Source: Melioribacter roseus (GTDB lineage Bacteria > Bacteroidota > Ignavibacteria > Ignavibacteriales > Melioribacteraceae). From it: a stretch of 53,744 bases of DNA. The notes beneath the pieces are model-generated. The model made no database searches and had not been told where the DNA came from. It saw nothing but the letters and a program-made list of their open reading frames with translations. Below are positions 33,937 to 42,109 of this stretch, one piece after another; positions within the stretch are counted from its first letter, which is position 1, and every line of letters starts with the position of its first letter. The stretch lies in NCBI GenBank assembly GCA_020723165.1, contig DYJK01000010.1, positions 1 to 53,744 of the forward strand, given 5' to 3'. The position numbers and the translations under genes were made by a program.

Positions 33937-34821
33937 ATGACAACTATTCCAAAAACAAAAAAAATTAGAGAATATAGGCAGCTCTCAAGCAAACCGACTC
34001 AAATAGTGCTGAAGAAATATTATCAAAATATCTATTTTCAACAAAGCAAAGGATCATATAGTAAAAAATATTCTGATGAAGAAATAAAATATTTTCATAA
34101 TAATCTTAGAATGATAGAATGCAGTATAATTAAAATTCTAAAAAGCGAACTAACCGGAAAAACTTTTCTTGATTTGGGCTGCGGTGAAGGTTGGGCGTTA
34201 AATCATTTTTACAATGCTGGATGTAAAGTTATGGGGGTTGATTACACTTCTTATGGAATAAAAAAATTCAACAAGGGTATGTTGAATTATTTTAAGCAAA
34301 AATCCCTGGATGAGTTTATATCTAATTCATTTAAGAATAAGATAAAGTATGATATAATAAATATGACCAATATAATCGAACATGTACTTAAGCCTGAGAA
34401 ACTATTGATAGCGGTAAAAAAAATTCTTAATAATAATAGTGTCCTATGTATAACTTTCCCGAATGATTTTTCCCCGTTGCAAAGTGTGCTACTGAAAAAG
34501 AAAAAGATATCAAATGAATTTTGGATAGCTTTCCCTGATCATATTTCCTACTTCAACAAAAAGTCATTTATCAAACTTTCATCAAGATTAGGATTTAAAC
34601 CGTTGTTGTTTTTAGCAGATTTCCCTATAGATTTGTTTTTACTAAATGATTATTCTAATTATGTAAACGACAGTCTCAAGGGTAAGCAAGCACATTTTTC
34701 CCGGATTGATTTTGTAAATTTACTATGTAATTTAAACATAACTGAAACTTTGAATTTATTTTTAACCCTTGGGAAAATAGGACTAGGTAGAAATCTTACA
34801 GTATTTTTGAAGAAAAAATGA
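33937..34821 (+). CDS. SAM-dependent class I methyltransferase
   Basis: The 294-residue cytoplasmic methyltransferase has the class I SAM-binding motif FLDLGCGEGWALNHFY (motif I, about residues 74-89), VMGVDY (motif II) and NMTNIIEHVLKPEKLL (motif IV/post). The acceptor is not obvious. It lies between pseG and pseH, overlapping pseH by four bases, and so belongs to the nonulosonic acid unit. Together with the FkbH-like protein and acyl carrier protein it could methylate a glyceroyl group attached to pseudaminic acid, or the sugar itself. By eye this gene is AT-richer than pseB-pseG, which hints at separate acquisition. Confidence 0.82.
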   Translation: MTTIPKTKKIREYRQLSSKPTQIVLKKYYQNIYFQQSKGSYSKKYSDEEIKYFHNNLRMIECSIIKILKSELTGKTFLDLGCGEGWALNHFYNAGCKVMGVDYTSYGIKKFNKGMLNYFKQKSLDEFISNSFKNKIKYDIINMTNIIEHVLKPEKLLIAVKKILNNNSVLCITFPNDFSPLQSVLLKKKKISNEFWIAFPDHISYFNKKSFIKLSSRLGFKPLLFLADFPIDLFLLNDYSNYVNDSLKGKQAHFSRIDFVNLLCNLNITETLNLFLTLGKIGLGRNLTVFLKKK

Positions 34822-35393
34822 AAAATTTATTAAAAGGAAATTTAATTTCTTTTGTTCCAGTTAAAGCAAGTCATTTAGCTTTAATGGTTAAATGGAGAAA
34901 TGATCCGAATGTTTCCAATATGTTATTCGACCGGAGAAAGTTTACACTTGCCAAACAAAAAAAGTGGTTTGAAGAATCAAAGAAAAGTAAATCACGTAAA
35001 CAATTTATTATAATTGAAAATAAAAACAGCACCCCAATTGGCGCTATTAATCTAATGAATATTGACAAAAAAAATCTGCACTGCGATTGGGGTTACTATA
35101 TCGGTGAAATTTCTTTTAGGATGGGTGGTTATGCCATTGAAGCAGAATATATGATACTAAAATATGCTTTCGAAATACTACGAATGAATAAAGTTTATTG
35201 TCAAACTTTTTCTTACAATAATAAGGTGATTAGTATTCATACTAAATTCGGTTTCAAAACTGACGGTGTATTGAGACAACATTACAAAGAAAATAATTCC
35301 TATGCAGATATAGTAATAATGTCAATATTAAAAGAAGAATTTTACACAACATCAAAAGAAATAGTTCATTTATTAAATTATTATAAAAGATAG
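34818..35393 (+). CDS. pseH: GNAT N-acyltransferase, PseH-like
   Basis: PseH acetylates the 4-amino group of the PseC product before PseG acts. The 191-residue GNAT protein has the expected start (LISFVPVKASHLALMVKWRNDPNVSNMLF, very like PseH/RimJ-type proteins), the acyl-CoA binding core (MGGYAIEAEYMILKYAF) and the C-terminal NKVISIHTKFGFKTDGVLRQH block common in PseH. It overlaps the methyltransferase by four bases. Since an acyl carrier protein and FkbH-like loader lie three genes downstream, this enzyme could use an acyl-ACP donor instead of acetyl-CoA; that is speculation. Confidence 0.85.
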   Translation: MKNLLKGNLISFVPVKASHLALMVKWRNDPNVSNMLFDRRKFTLAKQKKWFEESKKSKSRKQFIIIENKNSTPIGAINLMNIDKKNLHCDWGYYIGEISFRMGGYAIEAEYMILKYAFEILRMNKVYCQTFSYNNKVISIHTKFGFKTDGVLRQHYKENNSYADIVIMSILKEEFYTTSKEIVHLLNYYKR

Positions 35394-35394
35394 T

Positions 35395-35799
35395 ATGATA
35401 ATTCATCACATTGGTTTAGTAGTAAAAAATATTGAGGATCACTTTACAAAGTATTTTAAAAATGCTCTTGGTTATAATGAAATTTCTCAAATTTATAATG
35501 ATAATATCATAGGTGTTAGGGTCGCTTTTGTCAATCTCAATAATTTAATCAATATTGAACTTGTGGAACCATTAAACAGTGATTCCCCGGTTAGTAACTA
35601 TCTACAAAAACGAGGTCAAACATTACACCATCTTTGTTTTGAAGTTAATAATTTAGAAACAGAATGTGAACGATTAAGAGACAACAATTATTTTATTACT
35701 ATGCCGCCAACTCCAGCTGTTGCATTTGGAGGAAGAAAAGTAGCTTTCTTGATGTCTAAAGATGAAAATTACCTAATAGAATTATTACAAGAAAAATGA
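35395..35799 (+). CDS. VOC-superfamily (glyoxalase/methylmalonyl-CoA epimerase-like) protein
   Basis: The 134-residue single-domain VOC protein has two beta-alpha-beta-beta-beta modules. Likely metal ligands include His in MIIHHIGLVV (about residue 5), His in QTLHHLCFEV, and a Glu in the final strand (LIELLQEK). Pattern and length are closest to methylmalonyl-CoA epimerases, which handle CoA- or carrier-bound acids. It starts one base after pseH and overlaps the FkbH-like gene by four bases, so a role in the acyl-carrier-linked side branch is likely. The substrate is unknown. Confidence 0.75.
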   Translation: MIIHHIGLVVKNIEDHFTKYFKNALGYNEISQIYNDNIIGVRVAFVNLNNLINIELVEPLNSDSPVSNYLQKRGQTLHHLCFEVNNLETECERLRDNNYFITMPPTPAVAFGGRKVAFLMSKDENYLIELLQEK

Positions 35800-37481
35800 C
35801 TATCGCAATACTTACAAGTTATAATTCAGATCTTCTTAAAAAGGATTTCGAAAAATTTCTCTACTCAAAAAATATCGATATAACTTGCTGGTGGAATAGT
35901 TTTAATTTACAAGAGAAAGCGATTTTTGATCTTACCAGTCCTTTTTATTTGGTTAAACCAGATATTGCCCTAATGCATTTTGAAATTGAATGGTTACTCG
36001 GAGATATTATTCATGATATTTTAAAGTATAATTTACATGATAGGAAAAGCAAACTTGAAGAAGCTAAAATAAAATTTTCATCATTGGTAAGCCTAATTTC
36101 CAATAATCTTCCTAACACAAAAATTGTAATTGAGAATTTCATTTTTCGCAATAAAACATACCTTGGCCACTTAGATATCAATATTGAAATGGGATTATAT
36201 GAAATCATTAATTCATTTAATACCTTTTTGCTTACAATAAAAAGTCAGTTCCCCGATAAGATTATATTACACGACTATTCATCACTAATAGAAAATATAG
36301 GTAGAAACCATTGTTATGATAACCGGATTTTTCATCTAGCTAAAAACCCATTTGCCCGGTCGTTCTATCAAAAACTTTTCGAACATTATTATTCTGTTAT
36401 TTCTATAGTTACTCTCCCCCGTAAAAAATGTTTAGTTGTAGACTTAGACAACACGTTATGGGGTGGCATTATCGGGCAAGATGGTATTGACAATATTGAA
36501 CTCGGCAACAGCGGAATTGGTGAAGCTTATGTTCAGTTTCAAAAGTATCTATTAAACTATTATCGTAAAGGAATTTTCCTTTCTGTCTGCAGCAAAAATA
36601 ATTATAACGATGCTATTGAGGTGATTGAAAAACATCCCGATATGATCCTTAGAAAAGAATATTTTTCCGCCTTAAAGATAAACTGGTCAGATAAGGTAAC
36701 CAATCTTAAAGCTATCGCAAAAGATTTAAATATTGGAATAGATTCATTAGTATTTATTGACGATAATCCGGCAGAATGTGAGCTGGTTAAGCAACAGCTT
36801 CCAGAAGTTGAAGTTATAAATTTAACCGGCGATCCTGATAATTATATTAATCAAATGAATTCGGTGGATTCATTAAATACCATTTTTCTTACCGAAGAAG
36901 ATCTCAACCGTAACAGAATGTATGTTGCTGATGAAAAAAGAAAAGAGCTGGAACATAGCTATACAAACTTGGACGAATATTTAACATCTCTTGAAATGCA
37001 AGCATTTATTAAGGTAAACAACCCAACACATGCACAACGGGTTTCACAGTTAACACAAAAAACTAACCAGTTCAATCTCACTACCAAACGATATACAATT
37101 GAAGATATAAAAAATTTCTTAACTGATAACAAACACAGAATATATACTCTGCACCTGGTAGATAAGTTTGGCGATAATGGAATTGTAGTGATGGCTATCG
37201 TTGAGCTAAAAAATGACAAATGGATTATTGATACCTTTTTAATGAGTTGTAGGGTAATCGGTCGTCAAGCTGAAACCGCACTATTAAACTCTATTCTTGA
37301 AGATGCGACAAAATCTAATATAAATATTGTACGCGGTGAGTTCATAAAAACAAAGAAAAATGAACCAGCAGAGGATTTTTATTCTAAGCACGGATTCACT
37401 AGTTTTTCAACCAACGAATGGAGTATAAAATTTCCATTTACAATAAACAAACATTTTGTTAAAATTAATAGAGAGTTGTAA
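35796..37481 (+). CDS. FkbH-like HAD-family protein (glyceroyl/acyl carrier loading)
   Basis: The 561-residue protein has an N-terminal alpha/beta domain (about 1-200), a HAD-IIIC domain with the nucleophile motif DLDNTLWGG (D216 and D218 catalytic) and FIDDNPAE, and a C-terminal GNAT-like domain (about 400-561, with NQFNLTTKRYT and MSCRVIGRQ). The architecture is that of FkbH, which in polyketide pathways takes D-1,3-bisphosphoglycerate, removes phosphate and loads glyceroyl onto a carrier protein. The stop overlaps by one base the start of a free acyl carrier protein gene, exactly the partner expected. In this setting it probably makes glyceroyl-ACP for decoration of the nonulosonic acid. 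That use is inferred from context. Confidence 0.88.
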   Translation: MTIAILTSYNSDLLKKDFEKFLYSKNIDITCWWNSFNLQEKAIFDLTSPFYLVKPDIALMHFEIEWLLGDIIHDILKYNLHDRKSKLEEAKIKFSSLVSLISNNLPNTKIVIENFIFRNKTYLGHLDINIEMGLYEIINSFNTFLLTIKSQFPDKIILHDYSSLIENIGRNHCYDNRIFHLAKNPFARSFYQKLFEHYYSVISIVTLPRKKCLVVDLDNTLWGGIIGQDGIDNIELGNSGIGEAYVQFQKYLLNYYRKGIFLSVCSKNNYNDAIEVIEKHPDMILRKEYFSALKINWSDKVTNLKAIAKDLNIGIDSLVFIDDNPAECELVKQQLPEVEVINLTGDPDNYINQMNSVDSLNTIFLTEEDLNRNRMYVADEKRKELEHSYTNLDEYLTSLEMQAFIKVNNPTHAQRVSQLTQKTNQFNLTTKRYTIEDIKNFLTDNKHRIYTLHLVDKFGDNGIVVMAIVELKNDKWIIDTFLMSCRVIGRQAETALLNSILEDATKSNINIVRGEFIKTKKNEPAEDFYSKHGFTSFSTNEWSIKFPFTINKHFVKINREL

Positions 37482-37714
37482 TGCAAATAGATCCAAAATT
37501 AATTATGATAATTGCAAAGCATTTTAATCTTAAACAAAAAGATATAAATCTAAGCACATCTAAAGATTTAATAGAAGAGTGGGATTCACTTGAACATATA
37601 AAACTAATTTTAGAGATAGAAGAAGAATTTAAAATAAAATTTCCACTTGATATAGTACCTTATATTACATCTGTTAAAGCTATCCAAAACGAAATAGAAA
37701 AATTAAAAGCTTAA
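37481..37714 (+). CDS. Discrete acyl carrier protein
   Basis: The 77-residue four-helix carrier has the phosphopantetheine attachment Ser36 in the EEWDSLEHIKLILEIEEEF motif. It is distinct from housekeeping AcpP (DSLD/EL) in sequence and sits within the glycan operon, overlapping the FkbH-like gene by one base and ending one base before pseI. It should carry the C3 unit loaded by the FkbH-like protein. A dedicated phosphopantetheinyl transferase is not in the window. Confidence 0.88.
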   Translation: MQIDPKLIMIIAKHFNLKQKDINLSTSKDLIEEWDSLEHIKLILEIEEEFKIKFPLDIVPYITSVKAIQNEIEKLKA

Positions 37715-37715
37715 A

Positions 37716-38768
37716 ATGAATAATCCCCTGGTCCAGATCGGAAATTTTATAATTGGCAACAATTCTAAAACGTTCATAATAGCAGAACTCTCCGCAAATC
37801 ATAATCAGGATTTTGATATTGCTATTAAAACAATTAAAGCTGCTAAAGAAAGTGGAGCTGATGCTATCAAACTTCAGACTTACACACCAGATACCATCAC
37901 GTTAGACTGTAAGAATGAATATTTTCAAATTAAACAAGGGACCATTTGGGACGGGACTACACTATACCAACTATACCAGAAAGCATATACGCCATGGGAA
38001 TGGCAGCCTAAATTAAAACTATATGCTGAAGAATTAGGATTGATTTGTTTCTCTTCGCCTTTTGATAAAAGTGCTGTTGATTTTCTTGAAAATATGGATG
38101 TACCAGCTTATAAAATTGCATCGTTTGAAATAGTTGATATTCCACTAATTGAATACACAGCATCTAAAGGTAAGCCCATCATTATATCTACCGGTATTGC
38201 TCTTGAAGATGATATACAAGAGGCAATTGATGCATGCAAACGTATGGATAACAATCAGATCATTCTCTTAAAATGCACGTCCGAATACCCGACACCAATT
38301 GAAGATGCTAACTTAAATTCAATCCCATACCTTAGAGAAAAGTTTGGCTTACCGGTTGGTTTATCAGATCATACTACCGGTACATCCGTACCAACAATTG
38401 CTGTTTCACTTGGAGCTTGTATAATAGAAAAACATTTCATTCTTGATAGAACTATCAGCAGTCCTGACGCCAGATTTTCTCTCACTCCTAATCTATTTAA
38501 AGAGATGGTTAATTCTGTAAGGGATGCAGAAAAAGCATTGGGAAAATCATCTTTGTTTCTTTCTGAAAAGGTATTAAAAAGTAAAGAACATTCCCGTTCA
38601 CTTTTTGCTGTAAAAGATATTAAAGAAGGAGAACTTTTTACGGAAGAGAATATTAAATCGATCCGTCCGGCGTTTGGGTTACATCCTCGGTATTTAAAAC
38701 AACTTCTAGGAAAATTATCGAAACGAAATATCAAAAGAGGAACACCTTTAAATGAAGAAGATCTTTAA
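37716..38768 (+). CDS. pseI: Pseudaminic acid synthase, PseI (NeuB family)
   Basis: PseI condenses 6-deoxy-AltdiNAc with phosphoenolpyruvate to make pseudaminic acid. The 350-residue protein has the NeuB TIM barrel with AELSANHNQDFDIA (about 24-37), GADAIKLQTYTPDTIT (about 49-64), and the PseI-type TIWDGTTLYQLYQKAYTPW segment rather than the sialic acid synthase equivalent. SDHTTG and EKHFILDR metal and PEP motifs follow. A C-terminal SAF (antifreeze-like) domain is present (about 288-350). The last 17 bases overlap a lipoprotein gene. The subfamily assignment is good because pseB, pseC, pseG and pseH are all adjacent. Confidence 0.95.
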   Translation: MNNPLVQIGNFIIGNNSKTFIIAELSANHNQDFDIAIKTIKAAKESGADAIKLQTYTPDTITLDCKNEYFQIKQGTIWDGTTLYQLYQKAYTPWEWQPKLKLYAEELGLICFSSPFDKSAVDFLENMDVPAYKIASFEIVDIPLIEYTASKGKPIIISTGIALEDDIQEAIDACKRMDNNQIILLKCTSEYPTPIEDANLNSIPYLREKFGLPVGLSDHTTGTSVPTIAVSLGACIIEKHFILDRTISSPDARFSLTPNLFKEMVNSVRDAEKALGKSSLFLSEKVLKSKEHSRSLFAVKDIKEGELFTEENIKSIRPAFGLHPRYLKQLLGKLSKRNIKRGTPLNEEDL

Positions 38769-39723
38769 TTCAGCAGCATTAATATTGCACAAGCTAAAAT
38801 ACCTATCCGCTTTATTTACAATCCTAATATTACAGCTTTCTTGCTCTGAAACAACAAGTTGGGAAACAGATATCTCCTGGAATGATTATTCGGGCAACCC
38901 CATTTTAACATCAGAAAACACTAAATCACCTTATGGTCCTTATTTTGGTAGAGTATTATTTGACAATGGAAAATTCAAAATGTGGTTTTCTAATAGTCAG
39001 GGAAGCGATAAATATTATGTAGGTTATGCTGAATCTGACAATGGATTAAGCTGGGCTGTAATTAATAATGCTGTTATTGAACCGGGACCCGAAGGTGCCT
39101 GGGATAGTTATGGTGTTCATGCTGGTGCAATTATTAAAGAAAATGGAATTTTTAAAATGTATTATACCGGGCAATCAAAAGCTAACGATCCAGATAATAG
39201 AAAAATAGGTTTGGCAACTTCGTTAGACGGTATTTCTTGGACTAAATTCCCTGAATCAGTAACTGATCAGATTAATATCATCGGTTACTCAACACATATT
39301 ATTAAAGTGATGGGAGTTTATTATTTATACTATGGTAACCATTTACAAATTAGCGTGGCAAAATCTAGTGACGGGCTTAATTGGAAGAAAATCAAAAATT
39401 CTATAATTACTGCTACTTATGATTGGGAAGGCAATCGGGTTCTTTCATGCACTGTTATTTATGAACACAATAAATTTAAAATGCTTTATTCAAACAGTAG
39501 TTTATTCAATGCCTTTGGATACGCTGAATCTAATGACGGTATATACTGGATTAAGAAAAATTCCCCGGTTTTTGATTATAATGAAACGTCAAACCAATGG
39601 CCTTTTGATATCAGATACCCTTATTTAGTAAAAGCTAACAAAACATATTTTATTTTTTATTCAACTGTGTCACAATACCACGAAAGAAAAATAGGTGTAG
39701 CTACAACAACTTCTTTGTATTAA
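38752..39723 (+). CDS. Lipoprotein with five-bladed-propeller glycosidase-like fold (GH43/GH32/GH130-like)
   Basis: The 323-residue protein has an N-terminal signal with an imperfect lipobox (QLSC, Cys31) and a propeller of repeated blades of the kind FDNGKFKMWFSNSQ, KYYVGYAESDNGLSW, NGIFKMYYTGQS, RKIGLATSLDGISWTKF, VYYLYYGNHL, NKFKMLYSNSS and TYFIFYSTVS. These repeats are typical of GH43/GH32/GH130-type proteins, but I cannot place the three acidic catalytic residues with confidence, so activity is unproven. It overlaps pseI by 17 bases and is thus made together with the sugar synthase, odd for an exported protein. It may trim or bind the finished glycan at the surface. Confidence 0.7.
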   Translation: MKKIFNSAALILHKLKYLSALFTILILQLSCSETTSWETDISWNDYSGNPILTSENTKSPYGPYFGRVLFDNGKFKMWFSNSQGSDKYYVGYAESDNGLSWAVINNAVIEPGPEGAWDSYGVHAGAIIKENGIFKMYYTGQSKANDPDNRKIGLATSLDGISWTKFPESVTDQINIIGYSTHIIKVMGVYYLYYGNHLQISVAKSSDGLNWKKIKNSIITATYDWEGNRVLSCTVIYEHNKFKMLYSNSSLFNAFGYAESNDGIYWIKKNSPVFDYNETSNQWPFDIRYPYLVKANKTYFIFYSTVSQYHERKIGVATTTSLY

Positions 39724-39863
39724 TAAACAAATAACATAATGCATCTAAGCAGTAAATATAATATTGACTATTATCACCTATGAGAGACTCTATTATTAGG
39801 AACAACGAGTTTAATTTATAACTCATAAATTCTAAAAAAAACTTATAAATAATTGAAAGTTTT

Positions 39864-40616
39864 ATGAAAGGTTTTATAATTATTGCCATCATTCAGGCCC
39901 GTTTCGGTTCAACACGTTTGCCGGGCAAAATATTTAAAGACCTTTCCGGCAAACCGGTGCTATGGCATGTTGTGAACCGGCTTTCATATTCCAAACTTTG
40001 TAACAAAGTAATTGTTGCAACAACTACCGAAATTGAAGACGATCAAACAGAAAATTTCTGTGTTGAGCATAATATTCCATACTACCGCGGAAGTTCCGAT
40101 AATGTTCTTTCCCGTTATTACGAAACAGCAAAAGTTTTTGGTGCAGAGATTGTAATTCGAATTACTTCCGACTGCCCTTTAATTGATCCCATTATACTTG
40201 ATAAGATGATAGATGATTTTCTCATTACCAATAAATCAGAACAACTTGATTATTTAAGCAATTCAATCGTGCGTACTTATCCTCGTGGTTTGGATGTTGA
40301 AATATTTTCTTTTGAGGCTCTGGACAAAACATACAAACAAGCAACACTGCCTTACGAATTTGAACATGTTACTCCGTACATTTACCAGCACCCCGATTTA
40401 TTCAAATTAAAAAACTTTGCAAATGACAAAAATCTATCTTTCCATAGATGGACTGTTGATACATCGGAAGATTTTAGTTTAATCAAAAAAATTTATGATG
40501 AACTCTACATACCGGGAAAAATATTTTTACTTAATGATATATTAAAACTGTTCGATAAAAACCCTGAACTAATTAAAATTAATCAGAACATTAAACAAAA
40601 AAGTCTCAGGGAGTAA
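39864..40616 (+). CDS. SpsF-like cytidylyltransferase, probable CMP-pseudaminate synthase
   Basis: The 250-residue enzyme of the SpsF/CMP-KDO synthetase family starts with the nucleotide-binding motif IIAIIQARFGSTRLPGKIF (6-24), followed by VIVATTTEIEDDQTENFC, YYRGSSDNVLSRYY and RITSDCPLIDP. It should activate pseudaminic acid with CTP, the last step before transfer. Classical PseF is of the CMP-NeuAc synthetase type; an SpsF-type protein in that place is a variation known from spore-coat-type clusters. A 140-base gap separates it from the preceding lipoprotein gene, so it may have its own promoter; the next gene begins directly after its stop. Confidence 0.82.
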   Translation: MKGFIIIAIIQARFGSTRLPGKIFKDLSGKPVLWHVVNRLSYSKLCNKVIVATTTEIEDDQTENFCVEHNIPYYRGSSDNVLSRYYETAKVFGAEIVIRITSDCPLIDPIILDKMIDDFLITNKSEQLDYLSNSIVRTYPRGLDVEIFSFEALDKTYKQATLPYEFEHVTPYIYQHPDLFKLKNFANDKNLSFHRWTVDTSEDFSLIKKIYDELYIPGKIFLLNDILKLFDKNPELIKINQNIKQKSLRE

Positions 40617-41582
40617 ATGAAAATATCACGAAGAGATTTTGTTAAAACCGGCTCAATATTTAGTGGTGGATTAATACTAAATAGCGCTCTACCCCAAAAT
40701 TTATTTCCTAAATCCTTGATCGAAGGTAAGAAACCAATCGTCCTATCAACATGGGCACCTAACATAAAAGCAAATGAAAAGGCAATTGAAATATTACTGA
40801 ATGATAAATCATCGCTTGATGCAATCGAAGAAGGAATCAAGGTAACGGAAGCAGACCCAAACGATCATTCGGTTGGATATGGTGGTCTCCCGGATGCGGA
40901 AGGAATTGTTACGCTCGATGCTTCAATAATGGATTGGAATGGCAATGCCGGTTCTGTTGCATTTCTTCAGAATATAATGCACCCGATTTCAGTCGCGAGA
41001 ATGGTGATGGAAAAAACTTCTCATGTAATGCTTGCCGGCGAAGGTGCTAAAAAATTCGCTCTGCAAAATGGATTCAAGGAAGAAAATTTATTAACTGAAG
41101 AAGCAAAACAATCATGGCTGAATTGGAAACAAACCCAAAACAAGAATGAAAATCACGATACAATTGGAATGCTTGCTATAGATAATTTCGGAAATATGAG
41201 CGGCGGTGTTTCAACAAGCGGACTTGCATTCAAACTACATGGACGTGTCGGCGATTCACCAATCATCGGTGCAGCTATGTTTGTTGATAACGAAGTGGGC
41301 GGCGCAGTTGCAACCGGTAACGGAGAATTTGTAATGCGTACGCTCGGTGCTTTCCTAATCGTAGAAAAAATGCGAGAAGGTCTATCTTCACAAAAGGCAT
41401 GTGAGTTTGCTATTGAGCGGATTTACAAAACACACAAGGACCTTTCAAACATGAATGTAAGCTATCTTGCTTTATCAAAAACCGGGGAGCTTGGCGCTTA
41501 TTCATTAAAATCAGGGTTCACATACTGTTACACAACGCAAAAGGAGAATAAATCTTACACCAGTGATTTTCTGATGAAATAG
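40617..41582 (+). CDS. Tat-exported glycosylasparaginase / isoaspartyl peptidase family (Ntn hydrolase)
   Basis: This Ntn hydrolase self-cleaves to expose a catalytic Thr and hydrolyses the GlcNAc-Asn bond (glycosylasparaginase) or isoaspartyl peptides. The 321-residue protein has a perfect twin-arginine signal (SRRDFVK at 4-10, then a hydrophobic stretch), so it is exported folded. The autocleavage site is HDTIGMLAID with nucleophile Thr182, and substrate-side residues GRVGDSP and ATGNGE follow as in glycosylasparaginases. HDT argues for the glycosylasparaginase branch rather than the plant-type asparaginase (GT). It starts at the base after the cytidylyltransferase stop. A role in turnover of N-linked glycopeptides outside the cytoplasm is inferred. 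Confidence 0.85.
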   Translation: MKISRRDFVKTGSIFSGGLILNSALPQNLFPKSLIEGKKPIVLSTWAPNIKANEKAIEILLNDKSSLDAIEEGIKVTEADPNDHSVGYGGLPDAEGIVTLDASIMDWNGNAGSVAFLQNIMHPISVARMVMEKTSHVMLAGEGAKKFALQNGFKEENLLTEEAKQSWLNWKQTQNKNENHDTIGMLAIDNFGNMSGGVSTSGLAFKLHGRVGDSPIIGAAMFVDNEVGGAVATGNGEFVMRTLGAFLIVEKMREGLSSQKACEFAIERIYKTHKDLSNMNVSYLALSKTGELGAYSLKSGFTYCYTTQKENKSYTSDFLMK

Positions 41583-41636
41583 AAACAGATACTGTTGTTG
41601 AGCGTCTTAAGTTGTGTAAACAAAATTGGGCTTGTT

Positions 41637-42074
41637 ATGAAAAAAATTATTCTACTCTTCGTTATCGTTTTACTTATTCCATACTTATCAAATGCACAGA
41701 CAGTAGAAGATTCTCTTGCTATCAAACAGACAGCAATGAATTATATTGAAGGATATTATGAAGGGAATGTTGAACGGATGGAAAAAGCTTTGCATCCTGA
41801 ACTTGCAAAGAGAATTATTAGAACCGATCCTCAATCAGGAAGGCAGCGTCTCGATCAAATGAGTGCGCTTACACTTCTCAATATTACCAAATCGGGCGGA
41901 GGCAAAATGATTCCGGTCGATCAGCGAATTTTTGAATTCAAGATTCTCGATATCACCGGAAACAATGCAAGTGTTCGAACAGTCGCAAAAGGTTTCTTTG
42001 ATTATATTCACATGGCAAAGTGGAATGGTGAGTGGAAAATTGTGAATGTACTTTGGGACTTTGTGAAAAATTAA
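41637..42074 (+). CDS. Secreted NTF2-fold (putative lumazine-binding-like) protein
   Basis: The 145-residue protein, from the ATG at 41637, has a clear signal peptide (MKKIILLFVIVLLIPYLSNAQ) and one NTF2/SnoaL-like domain: a first helix (AIKQTAMNYIEGYYEGNVERMEKALHP), a mid region with RQRLDQMSA and a closing pair of strands (WNGEWKIVNVLWDF). It matches the putative lumazine-binding family (PF12893) in style. A longer reading frame from a TTG at 41595 would spoil the signal peptide and is not used. Function is unknown. It ends the plus-strand locus and is followed by a repeat-rich gap. Confidence 0.78.
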   Translation: MKKIILLFVIVLLIPYLSNAQTVEDSLAIKQTAMNYIEGYYEGNVERMEKALHPELAKRIIRTDPQSGRQRLDQMSALTLLNITKSGGGKMIPVDQRIFEFKILDITGNNASVRTVAKGFFDYIHMAKWNGEWKIVNVLWDFVKN

Positions 42075-42109
42075 TTGTTAGTTCAGATAAAAAGTAGTTT
42101 CTCTTTTTA

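Noticed and set aside
41595-41636. Longer N-terminus for the NTF2-fold protein from a TTG
   Set aside because: It would put 14 residues before an otherwise perfect signal peptide.
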